The translations under genes were made by a program, and so were the position numbers. A DNA stretch of 62,381 nt from Pseudomonadota bacterium (lineage in GTDB: Bacteria; Pseudomonadota; Gammaproteobacteria; Steroidobacterales; Steroidobacteraceae). Of this stretch, positions 52,427 through 60,015 are shown one piece after another; positions within the stretch are counted from its first letter, which is position 1; each line of letters begins with the position of its first letter. The notes beneath the pieces were generated by a model, which had not been told where the DNA came from, searched no databases, and saw only the letters and a list, made by a program, of their open reading frames with translations. The stretch lies in contig JAKBCR010000008.1 of assembly GCA_021807675.1 (NCBI GenBank), forward strand, positions 1 to 62,381, read 5' to 3'.

Positions 52427-54112
52427 ATGTATCTCGCGTTCTTCGGCCTGAACGAAAAGCCGTTCTCCATCACCCCGGACCCGCGCTACCTGTATCTCAG
52501 CGAGCGGCATGCGGAGGCGATGGCGCACCTGCTATACGGCGTCAACGAGGCCGGCGGCTTCGTGCAGCTCACCGGCGAGGTCGGCACGGGCAAGACGACG
52601 ATCGTACGGTCGCTCCTCGCGCAGGCGCCGAAGCATGCCGAGATCGCGCTCATCCTCAACCCTAAGATGACCGCGCCGGAGTTCCTGCTGACCATCTGCG
52701 AGGAGCTCGGGATCGGCGTGCCGGACTCCGCGACCCAGAGCCTGAAGGATCTCGTCGACATCCTGAGCCAGTATCTGCTGCGTGCCCACGCGGGCGGCCG
52801 GCGGGTGGTGCTCGTCGTCGATGAGGCACAGAACCTCGCGCCCGAAGTGCTCGAGCAGGTGCGCCTGCTCACCAATCTCGAGACCAATACCCAGAAGCTC
52901 CTGCAGATCATCCTGATCGGCCAGCCGGAGCTGCGCGAGCTCCTCGCGCGCAACGAGCTGCGCCAGCTCGCGCAGCGCATCACCGGGAGGTATCACCTGA
53001 GCCCGCTGCGCGCGGAGGAGACCACGGCCTATGTGCGCCACCGGCTGCGCGTCGCGGGAGCGACCGCCGACATTTTCAACCGGTTCGCGCTGGAGGAGAT
53101 CTACCGGCTGTCGGGCGGCGTGCCGCGGGTGATCAACGTCATCTGCGACCGCTCGCTGCTCGGTGGGTACTCCCTGGACCGCCACCGCATCACGGGCCCG
53201 CTGGTACGCCATGCCGCCTCGGAGGTCTTCGGGAAGCGGTTCACTCCCCCATGGCTGCCGTGGGCCGGGACGGCGGCGGTAGCGGCGGTCCTGGCAGTCG
53301 CCAGCTTCGCACTCTGGCGGCTGCAGCCCTGGGACTGGCGTCATGCGCCCGCGCTCCCTGCAGCGCACGCCGCGCCGGCAGGCTCCGGCTCGTCTTCGCG
53401 AACGGCTGGCGGACCGAGCGAGGCGGCGGGACCCGTGCCGGATGCCGGACCGGAAGCGCAACGCGCGGCGGCCGGCGCGCGGGCGAGCGAGCCGCTCTCC
53501 GCGCTTCTCGCCAGATACTCGAGCGACACGAGCACCGATGCGGCTTTCGACACGTTGTTTCGCCTCTGGGGGATCCGTTACGCGGTGGATGGCACCGACC
53601 CGTGCACGCAAGCGGCTCAACACGGTCTCGCGTGCCTCACCGAGCGCGGCTCGCTCGGGCAGCTGCGCCTCTACAACCGGCCGGCGATCCTGATGTTGAC
53701 CGATACCACGGGAGGGAGCCATGAAGTGGTGTTGACGGGCCTGGAAGGCGAGCACGCCAGCATCGATCTCGGCAACGCGCCGCACGACATCGGTGACGGC
53801 GAGCTGTCGCGCTATTGGATGGGCGACTACGTCATGTTGTGGCGGCCAGAGAGCTCGCCCGTGCAGACCCTCGCCGCCGGCATGCGCGGCGCCGGCGTGC
53901 GTCGGTTGCGGCGCAGCCTGGAGAAGCTCGCCGGCGTGTCCGACCCCGGGCCCAGCGACGTATACGACGCCAGTCTCACCAACCTCGTGCGCCAGTTCCA
54001 GCGCACTCACCAGCTGACGGCGGACGGCATCGCGGGCATCAGAACACAGATCGTGCTGGCCGGCGCGCTGGCCAGCCCCGGCTCTCCCCACCTGAGCGCG
54101 GCGCGCGAGTAA
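52427..54112 (+). CDS. exeA: ExeA/GspA-type AAA ATPase with peptidoglycan-binding domain
   Basis: ExeA and ExeB help to place the type II secretin in the envelope. The 561-residue protein has a cytoplasmic AAA domain (MYLAFFGLNEKPFSITPDPR; Walker A GEVGTGKTTIVRSLL; Walker B VVLVVDEAQNL). A transmembrane helix lies near 275-298, then a Pro/Ala-rich linker and a C39-peptidase-like module (about 360-475). A C-terminal peptidoglycan-binding domain (DASLTNLVRQFQRTHQLTAD) ends it. The C39-like part has Cys and His residues but resembles a degenerate enzyme. It starts 12 bp after dinB, without a clear Shine-Dalgarno. Confidence 0.92.
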   Translation: MYLAFFGLNEKPFSITPDPRYLYLSERHAEAMAHLLYGVNEAGGFVQLTGEVGTGKTTIVRSLLAQAPKHAEIALILNPKMTAPEFLLTICEELGIGVPDSATQSLKDLVDILSQYLLRAHAGGRRVVLVVDEAQNLAPEVLEQVRLLTNLETNTQKLLQIILIGQPELRELLARNELRQLAQRITGRYHLSPLRAEETTAYVRHRLRVAGATADIFNRFALEEIYRLSGGVPRVINVICDRSLLGGYSLDRHRITGPLVRHAASEVFGKRFTPPWLPWAGTAAVAAVLAVASFALWRLQPWDWRHAPALPAAHAAPAGSGSSSRTAGGPSEAAGPVPDAGPEAQRAAAGARASEPLSALLARYSSDTSTDAAFDTLFRLWGIRYAVDGTDPCTQAAQHGLACLTERGSLGQLRLYNRPAILMLTDTTGGSHEVVLTGLEGEHASIDLGNAPHDIGDGELSRYWMGDYVMLWRPESSPVQTLAAGMRGAGVRRLRRSLEKLAGVSDPGPSDVYDASLTNLVRQFQRTHQLTADGIAGIRTQIVLAGALASPGSPHLSAARE

Positions 54113-54117
54113 TCATC

Positions 54118-54882
54118 ATGTCCTTCATCCTGGATGCGTTGAAGAAGTCCGAGAGTGACCGGCAGCGGCAGTCCGGGCCATCGCTTTTCGAAGTGAAAGT
54201 TGCCCCACCCCGGCGGAGGCTGCCGGTCTGGGCGGTGGCAATCGCCGTTCTCCTCGCGATCAATGTCATCGTGATCTCCTGGATGTTGTTTCGGCATGCG
54301 CCGGCGCAGCAGCCTGCAGTCGCCACTCCCCCCGCCGTATCGCCTCCCACTGCGACGCCTGCCAAGACGCTTGGTGCGTCGCATTCCGCCGGCGAGTCCG
54401 CCCCGGCAAACGTCACCGCAGACGCCGCCCCGGCGGGCAATTCCGTACCGGCGCGAGCTGCCGCGCCGGCAGCAAGCTCCGCGACGTCACAGGGCGCAAC
54501 CTCGCAAGCCGGGTCTGACCAGATCCCGGCGGCGCCCCTGTCGAGCCCCGCCGGTCAAAGCGCCGGGCCGCCGTCTGCCGCCACCGGCTCGAGCGATAAC
54601 GCGCCGGCGATCGAGCCGGCCGCCGCCCAGGGCTCGGGGTCCTCGGCAGGCACGGGCGCGTTACCGATCTATCAGCAAATCGTCACCAGCGCCGGTTTGC
54701 CGGCGCTCCATCTGGACCTGCACGTGTACGCCCAGAACCCGAAGGATCGCTTCGTCATGATCAACATGCACCGACTGGGAGAAGGGGATTCCCTGCCGGA
54801 CGGCGTGCGGGTGGAGGCGATTCGGCCGGATGGGGTAGTGCTCTCGTACCGTGGCACTCGGTTCCTGCTGCCGCGGGATTGA
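54118..54882 (+). CDS. exeB: ExeB/GspB-type general secretion protein
   Basis: The 254-residue protein starts MSFILDALKKSESDRQR, the hallmark of GspB, with a transmembrane helix near 41-60. A long Ala/Ser/Pro/Gln-rich periplasmic linker leads to a C-terminal HR-like domain (LPALHLDLHVYAQNPKDRFV, then INMHRLGEGDSLPDGV). It forms the inner-membrane partner of ExeA. It starts 5 bp after the exeA stop, so the two are one operon. The rest of the type II secretion genes are not in the window. Confidence 0.93.
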   Translation: MSFILDALKKSESDRQRQSGPSLFEVKVAPPRRRLPVWAVAIAVLLAINVIVISWMLFRHAPAQQPAVATPPAVSPPTATPAKTLGASHSAGESAPANVTADAAPAGNSVPARAAAPAASSATSQGATSQAGSDQIPAAPLSSPAGQSAGPPSAATGSSDNAPAIEPAAAQGSGSSAGTGALPIYQQIVTSAGLPALHLDLHVYAQNPKDRFVMINMHRLGEGDSLPDGVRVEAIRPDGVVLSYRGTRFLLPRD

Positions 54883-55057
54883 TATCCCGGGAGGCTAACC
54901 GCTTGCTTTGCGGACCCAGATCACAGCTCCTGGCGTCCCGAATGACGGGCGTCACAGAATCGCCGGGCTGCTAGCGACAACTCAGCCCTGGCTGGTCCAT
55001 CGTTTTCCGAGTATTCCCCTGGGCTCCGCTACCGCGGGGGGGAAGCAGCTGCGGGAA

Positions 55058-56539
55058 ATGGTGACAGGGGTGGAAACCAGGCGCACAGGCTCTCCGGCAC
55101 GCATGCTGGTCGTCGATCGCGATGCGAAGTATCGCGAGTGGCTGCGGCTGCACCTGGGTATTCTGTGCCCGGATGCGAGCGTGGGCGCGATCGATCTGGC
55201 CGAATTCGAGCCTTGGAGCGATAGGGTGACGGGAGGCGAGTGCGACGTGCTCCTCGTCGCGGCCAGCTTCGGGGCCGGCCCGGAGGACCCTCAGGCGCAC
55301 GGTCTCGACCTGCTGCGCAAGCTCCGGGCTCGGAACATCGCATCGGCGGTGATCGCCGTGGCCGAGGACGGTAACGAGCTCACCGCGGTGCGCGCGCTGC
55401 AACTCGGGGCCGCGGATTACCTGCCCAAGCGCCTGCTCACCCCGGAGCGGCTGAAGACTGCCGTACGCGTGGCGTTGCGGCGCATCGAGCAAAACGTCGC
55501 CCGCCGCCTGGCGGACCTGGCGCATACGGCTCCCGCCATTGCGCTCGATGCGCGGGGGGGCGATCCGCAAGCAGATCGCCCGGATATCGCGGCCGGTCTG
55601 TCTGAGACCCTCAGCCACGATGGCAGACCCCGCGCTGCGGAGCAGGTCCCGGGGCCAGGGCGGGCCAGTGGCACGGCCCGTTCCGCACGGGAGACATCGG
55701 AGTCCGATGTCACGACTGCACCCGTCATCCCCGGGTACTCCATCGCGAAGAAGATCGGCGAATCGGAAAAGGCAGTCGTCTACCTCGCTGCGAGCGCCGC
55801 CCTCGGGAAAGACGTGGCGTTGAAGGTCAGCAGGACCTCCCGCGAAGACAGCGCCGAGCGCCAGGCGCTCGAGCGCGAATACAAAGCCATTCTCGCCATT
55901 CGTCATCCGGCCGTGGTCAGCATCCACGACTACGGCGTCGAGCACGGACTCGAGTACCTCGCCATGGAATACTTTCCGCGTGGCGATCTCAAGGCTCGTA
56001 TGTACTTCGGGGTAACGGAGTCCGAGACGCTGCGCTACGTGGAGCAGATCGCCACCGCCCTGCGGGTGGTGCACGGCGCCGGCCTGTTGCATCGCGACCT
56101 GAAGCCTCCCAATGTCATGTTGCGCGAGAGCGACGATGTCGCGCTGATCGACTTCGGACTGGCGCGCACGCTCGGCGGGACCGCGCGCAGCACCCGCACC
56201 GGAGTGCTGCGCGGATCCCCCTATTACATGAGCCCCGAGCAGGCGCTCGGGGAGGAACTGGACGCGCGCTCCGACCTCTATAGTCTTGGGGTGATCTATC
56301 ACGAAATGTTGACCGGCAGGAAGCCGTTCACGGGCGGCTCGGCGATGGAAGTTTTACAACAACACGTGAACGCGCCACCCCCGCGCCTGCCGTTGTCGCT
56401 CTCACGTCATGCGCCGCTTCTCTCACGCCTTCTCGCCAAGCGGCGCGAGGAGCGGTTCAACACGGCCGACGAGCTGATCGAGGCCGCGGCGAAGCTGCGC
56501 CACGGAGCCACCCCCCAGATCGAGCCGACGGCGGCCTGA
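55058..56539 (+). CDS. Pseudo-receiver domain fused to a Hanks-type serine/threonine kinase
   Basis: The 493-residue protein has an N-terminal receiver-like domain (about 14-135). The acidic pair in MLVVDRDAKY is present, but the expected phosphoacceptor position reads CDVLLVAASFG without Asp. A disordered linker leads to a kinase domain (about 225-480) with ALKVSRTSRED (lysine), LLHRDLKPPNVML (catalytic loop), DFGLART (metal-binding) and SPYYMSPEQALGEELDARSD. The glycine loop GESEKAVVYLA lacks the second and third glycines. The kinase is probably active; the receiver is likely regulated by binding rather than phosphorylation. ATG 55058 is preferred; the frame is open to 54908. It follows exeB on the same strand. 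Confidence 0.87.
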   Translation: MVTGVETRRTGSPARMLVVDRDAKYREWLRLHLGILCPDASVGAIDLAEFEPWSDRVTGGECDVLLVAASFGAGPEDPQAHGLDLLRKLRARNIASAVIAVAEDGNELTAVRALQLGAADYLPKRLLTPERLKTAVRVALRRIEQNVARRLADLAHTAPAIALDARGGDPQADRPDIAAGLSETLSHDGRPRAAEQVPGPGRASGTARSARETSESDVTTAPVIPGYSIAKKIGESEKAVVYLAASAALGKDVALKVSRTSREDSAERQALEREYKAILAIRHPAVVSIHDYGVEHGLEYLAMEYFPRGDLKARMYFGVTESETLRYVEQIATALRVVHGAGLLHRDLKPPNVMLRESDDVALIDFGLARTLGGTARSTRTGVLRGSPYYMSPEQALGEELDARSDLYSLGVIYHEMLTGRKPFTGGSAMEVLQQHVNAPPPRLPLSLSRHAPLLSRLLAKRREERFNTADELIEAAAKLRHGATPQIEPTAA

Positions 56540-56641
56540 ACACACGCGCCCAGGGCCGTCGGGGCCGCGCTGCGCGCCTTGACAACACACGCCCAGGAAA
56601 GGTGCAATGCGGGCAAGCAGATTGCTGTGGCAACTCCTGCC

Positions 56642-57790
56642 GTGAACGACCGCCCGCACCTCGTCGATACCACTCTTTTCTATTCGCCGACGAGCGGCGG
56701 CGTCAAACGCTATCTGACCGCGAAACACGCCTGGCTCGCGGCTCACAGCCGCTGGCAGCACACCATGGTCGTGCCCGGGGCGCAGGACCGATCGGAGCGC
56801 GGGGGCGTATGCACGCTCGCCGGCTACCCCGTGCCCGGCAGTTTCAACTATCGTCTGCCGCTCGATCCGCGCCGCTGGCTGCGCCTACTCGATGCGCTCG
56901 ACCCGGACCTCATCGAGGCAGGCGATGCATTCCACCCGGCGTGGGCCGCCTGGCGGATCGCGCAGCGCCGGGGTATTCCGCTGGCCGCCTTCTTTCACTC
57001 CAATCTCCCGCAGATCATCAGCCGCCGGGTAGGCGGACGTCTCAGCGAGCGGGCGCTCGGACGATACGTGAGCTGGCTCTACGAGCGCTTCGATGTGGTC
57101 TTTGCGCCGAGCCGCCTGATGCGCGACCTTCTCAACGGGCTCGGTGTGCACCATGCGGTGCACCAGCCGCTTGGAGTCGACGCGGACGTATTCCGGCCGC
57201 AACGGCGGGGCGACGGGCTGCGGCAGCGGCTAGGGCTTGCCGCGGCGGCGCGGGTGCTGGTCTACGCGGGACGTTTCGCCGGCGAGAAGAACCTGCCGGT
57301 GCTGCTCGGGGCGTTCGAGCGGCTCGGCTCGCCGTATCACTTGCTGCTCATCGGCGGCGGTCGCGAAGGTCGGCTGGCCACCAACGTGACGATGCTGCCG
57401 TACCGGAGGGACAGCATCGAGCTGGCGGAGTGGCTCGCGTCGGCGGATGCGCTGGTGCATGCGGGCACGAAGGAGACTTTCGGGTTGGTCATTCTGGAGG
57501 CCATGGCGTGCGGGCGGCCGGTGGTGGCGGCGCGCGCCGGGGCGATTCCGGAGTTCGTGGACGAGGCCGTGGGAATGCTGGCGGAGCCTGGAAGCGCGGC
57601 GAGGATGGCCGAGGCGATCGCGGCGCTCTATGACCGGGATATCGAGGAGCTCGGCGCCGCCGCGAGGGCGCGGGTTCTGCGGAAATTCACCTGGAACCGG
57701 GCATTTCAGGCGCAAATGGCAACCTACAACGCGATGCTGCGCGGGCAGAGAGTCGCCGTGCCGGGCACGGAAGCGGTGGAGCCGAGTTAG
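56642..57790 (+). CDS. GT4-family glycosyltransferase
   Basis: The product of about 382 residues is a GT-B-fold glycosyltransferase of family 4. It has the N-terminal FYSPTSGGVKRYL, VVFAPSRLMRDLL, VLVYAGRFAGEKNLPVLLGA and the retaining-enzyme EX7E motif in TKETFGLVILEAMACGRP. It would transfer an activated sugar to a lipid, protein or glycan; donor and acceptor cannot be read from sequence. The frame is open from TTG 56579; GTG 56627 and GTG 56642 are closer to the conserved start (HLVDTTLFYSP) and none has a good Shine-Dalgarno. A partial family B-like sequence lies at 56548-56569. Confidence 0.88.
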   Translation: MNDRPHLVDTTLFYSPTSGGVKRYLTAKHAWLAAHSRWQHTMVVPGAQDRSERGGVCTLAGYPVPGSFNYRLPLDPRRWLRLLDALDPDLIEAGDAFHPAWAAWRIAQRRGIPLAAFFHSNLPQIISRRVGGRLSERALGRYVSWLYERFDVVFAPSRLMRDLLNGLGVHHAVHQPLGVDADVFRPQRRGDGLRQRLGLAAAARVLVYAGRFAGEKNLPVLLGAFERLGSPYHLLLIGGGREGRLATNVTMLPYRRDSIELAEWLASADALVHAGTKETFGLVILEAMACGRPVVAARAGAIPEFVDEAVGMLAEPGSAARMAEAIAALYDRDIEELGAAARARVLRKFTWNRAFQAQMATYNAMLRGQRVAVPGTEAVEPS

Positions 57791-57830
57791 GGCCGCCCCT
57801 CTGCCGCGAGCGGCTCGAATCCCGGCCTGC

Positions 57831-58238
57831 TCATTTCCCGCGTAAAAACAACAGGAGGCGCTTGCCGGCGCGCTTGCGCGCGAGCGCCATGATCACCACC
57901 CAGAAGAGGCGCTTCTTCAGCGGCGCGGGCCGCGGCGGCACCCCGCGGTAGAACGCACGGCCGATGTCGCGGTGGACATGGACGGATGTTGCCTCGACGA
58001 GCCACTCCCCGGATTGCGATGCGATGCGGTAGCGGCGCTCCTCGAGCGCGCATACGGTAGGGGCCGTCAGGGAATCGGGAAGACCTTGGACTGCGGGAGC
58101 GATGAAGGTCAGGATGAGGACGTCGTCCGCGGAGTGGGCGTCGAAGCCGCGAAGAGTCAGGGAGCCGATGGAGCGGCGGCAGACGACCGGACCGCGAAAG
58201 CCGGCGAGGGGCGATGGCGAGAGGACGGTATCGATCAC
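57831..58238 (-). CDS. Unknown small basic protein
   Basis: A 135-residue protein that was not recognised. It starts MIDTVLSPSPLAGFRGPVVC, contains RRYRIASQSGEWLVEATSVH, which suggests a small beta-rich domain, and ends in a basic hydrophobic stretch (LKKRLFWVVIMALARKRAGK). It stands 13 bp downstream of the methyltransferase gene on the same strand and is convergent with the glycosyltransferase. Base composition is like its neighbours. The reading frame is convincing by length and codon use but function is open. Confidence 0.6.
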   Translation of the reverse strand: MIDTVLSPSPLAGFRGPVVCRRSIGSLTLRGFDAHSADDVLILTFIAPAVQGLPDSLTAPTVCALEERRYRIASQSGEWLVEATSVHVHRDIGRAFYRGVPPRPAPLKKRLFWVVIMALARKRAGKRLLLFLRGK

Positions 58239-58251
58239 GCCACGTCCTGCA

Positions 58252-58833
58252 TCAGAACCGGGACTCGAGCTCCCAGACGGTGAGCGGGGCGCCGCGGCGC
58301 AGCCAGAAGCCGGTGCCGATCTCGCGGAAATTGCGCTGCAGTCGCAGCCGGTACCACTGCGCGGCGCGCAGGTGCACGTTGGAATCGGTTCTCACGGGAT
58401 CGCAATTCCACTCCCAATCGCGGCGGGTAAGGGCGCTGAAATACAGTACTCCGCGGCAGAGCCGCCCGAAGTTGCTCAGCGCCCGCGCCGCGGCTCGGTC
58501 AGGCAGGTACTGGAGCACGTCGTAGCAGATCACCAGATCGAAGGCCGCGGCGCTGCGGTAGTCCTCGATACGGCCGTGCTGCCAGCCGTAGCGGCTGCAA
58601 AGATATGCGCTCGTCTCCAGGCTCACGTACTCGGCTTTCGGCAGGAGGCGCCTCAGCGGTGTGCGCAGCAGGCCGGTGCCGCAGCCGGCATCGAGGACCC
58701 TGCGCACCGGCAGGCCGACGTGCTCGGTGAAAGCGGCGATGAGCCGCGCGCGAGCCAGCATTTCCCGCCGATTGGTCACCGCCGTGCGCGGGTCGTAGTA
58801 GAAGCGGCGGTAGTACTCCCGATCGAATGCCAC
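58252..58833 (-). CDS. SAM-dependent methyltransferase (class I)
   Basis: The 193-residue protein has the SAM-binding motif VRRVLDAGCGTGLLRTPLRR, the acidic loop EYVSLETS, and AAFDLVICYDVLQYLPD (motif IV region). It begins with FDREYYRRFYYDPRTAVTN, a lead-in common to this subfamily. GTG 58833 is taken as start because the family N-terminus begins there; the frame is open to 59109, but that part is repeat A5. The substrate is unknown. The adjacent glycosyltransferase makes a glycan or lipid substrate conceivable. Confidence 0.85.
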   Translation of the reverse strand: MAFDREYYRRFYYDPRTAVTNRREMLARARLIAAFTEHVGLPVRRVLDAGCGTGLLRTPLRRLLPKAEYVSLETSAYLCSRYGWQHGRIEDYRSAAAFDLVICYDVLQYLPDRAAARALSNFGRLCRGVLYFSALTRRDWEWNCDPVRTDSNVHLRAAQWYRLRLQRNFREIGTGFWLRRGAPLTVWELESRF

Positions 58834-58862
58834 TGCGGGCTTCCCGAGCAGTGATCTGTCCG

Positions 58863-58966
58863 GCGCTGGATCCGGGCCTCCTGCCCGGCCCAGCGCACGG
58901 CCTGCAAAAGGCGCGACTTTTGCCAGCCGTTCGCCGCCCGCGGCGGCGGGCACCTCCCTGTGCCTA
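58863..58966 (+). repeat. Family A stem-loop repeat, copy A5
   Basis: A full copy: hairpin 1 GCGCTGGATCCGGGC/GCCCGGCCCAGCGC, hairpin 2 GGCCTGCAAAAGGCGCG/CTTTTGCCAGCC, hairpin 3 CGCCGCCCGCGGCGGCG and tail GGGCACCTCCCTGTGCCT. It lies in the 303-bp divergent gap between the methyltransferase and PEBP genes, 30 bp ahead of the methyltransferase start. The rest of the gap holds a short GCGCGAGGGCGCGAGGGCGC direct repeat at about 58981 and no clear promoter. Confidence 0.87.
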
Positions 58967-59136
58967 GATTGCATTGGCGGCGCGCGAGGGCGCGAGGGCG
59001 CGGCCGGGATCGTCGGAAGAGCCGGTGACCCGGGCGATTCTCGGGGACTCGGGGGTGGACATGACACCCAGTTTGCCGGACCGCGCCGGGCGCTGCACAC
59101 TTCATCCAATCACCCGGCAGTGAGAGGGCTCGTACC

Positions 59137-59760
59137 ATGGGGCGAAGGACGCGGATGGGCAGCGATTGGCGGGTCGCGCTCGTGCTCGTGGGAGCGCTCG
59201 CCGTGGTCTCGCCCCGAGCCTGGGCGGACCGCCCAGGGACGACTCCACTCGGCCGGCGCGAGGTTGCCACCGTGCCAAGGCTTGCGCTGCGCAGCTCGGA
59301 TCTCGCGCCGGGGAACGTGATCTCCCTCAGCCAGGTGTACGACGGATCAGGCTGCCACGGCGGCAACACGTCCCCGGCGCTCTCCTGGAGTCACCCTCCC
59401 GAGGGTACTCGCAGCTTCGTGGTGCTCATGCTCGACACGGATGCGCCCGGAGGGGACTTCTGGCACTGGGCTGTCTTCGATATTCCAGCGCGGGCGCGAT
59501 CGGTCCGGGCCGGTGCGGGCGATCCGGCAAAGGGGCTGCTGCCCGCGGGAGCCATCCAGGTGCGCAATGACTGGGGCTTGCTGGGCTATGGCGGGCCCTG
59601 TCCGCCGCCTGGCCCACCACATCATTACCACTTGATCCTGTATGCGCTGCGCCGGGCCAAGCTCGGGCTCTACCCGAGCGTCAATGCGGCGCAGGTCGCG
59701 GCCAGGGCGCGGGCCGACGCGCTCGCGGAAGCGGAAATCGTTGGAGTTTACGGCCGGTGA
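59137..59760 (+). CDS. Exported PEBP / YbhB-like protein
   Basis: The 207-residue precursor has a signal peptide (cleavage near AWADRPG, about residue 30). A phosphatidylethanolamine-binding-protein domain follows with NTSPALSWSHPPEGTRSFVV, LDTDAPGGDFWHWAVFDIP, LGYGGPCPPPGPPHHYHLIL and YALRR. These are the ligand-pocket motifs of the YbhB/YbcL family. The family binds small anions or lipids and its bacterial role is unsettled. ATG 59137 or 59155 is the start. It is followed by the family D repeats and rimO. Confidence 0.92.
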   Translation: MGRRTRMGSDWRVALVLVGALAVVSPRAWADRPGTTPLGRREVATVPRLALRSSDLAPGNVISLSQVYDGSGCHGGNTSPALSWSHPPEGTRSFVVLMLDTDAPGGDFWHWAVFDIPARARSVRAGAGDPAKGLLPAGAIQVRNDWGLLGYGGPCPPPGPPHHYHLILYALRRAKLGLYPSVNAAQVAARARADALAEAEIVGVYGR

Positions 59761-59832
59761 GCGTCCGGAGCGGTGTGGCTGTTGCGGCGGCGGGGGCCGG
59801 CAGGTAGGCTTCGCGCCCCCATGATCTTCAAT

Positions 59833-60006
59833 TGCCGTGCCAATGGCCATCCTTGGCGGCAGGGCCCCCGGCCCCGCCTTCCGTGGCGGGGCGCTCGCGC
59901 GGATCGAGGACACTTTACGTGCCGTGCCAATGGCCATCCTTGGCGGCAGGGCCCCCGGCCCCGCCTTCCGTGGCGGGGCGCTCGCGCGGATCGAGGACAC
60001 TTTAAG
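59833..60006 (+). repeat. Family D: perfect 87-bp tandem duplication ahead of rimO
   Basis: Two head-to-tail copies (59833-59919 and 59920-60006) differ at a single base near the end. Each contains GCCGTGCCAATGGCCATCCT with a partner TTGGCGGC, then a strong CCCCGCC-TTCCGT-GGCGGGG stem, and ends TCGAGGACACTTTA. The unit is 29 codons long, so a reading frame runs through both copies, but the translation shows no protein-like features. The duplication fills most of the 245-bp gap between the PEBP gene and rimO. Confidence 0.92.
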
Positions 60007-60015
60007 TGTCCTCGA
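59991..60015 (+). promoter_or_regulatory. 12-bp inverted repeat covering the rimO start
   Basis: TCGAGGACACTT (59991-60002) and AAGTGTCCTCGA (60004-60015) form a perfect stem with one base between. The stem contains the likely Shine-Dalgarno GAGG (59993-59996) and the GTG start (60006-60008). The same left arm also occurs at 59904-59915 in the first D copy, so two alternative pairings are possible. If folded, it would block rimO translation. Confidence 0.6.

Noticed and set aside
56579-56584. TTGACA at the glycosyltransferase start as a -35 element
   Set aside because: No TATAAT-like sequence follows at the right distance; the TTG may merely be an in-frame codon.
59833-60006. CRISPR-like array in the tandem repeats
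   Set aside because: The two units are contiguous with no spacers, and no cas gene is nearby.
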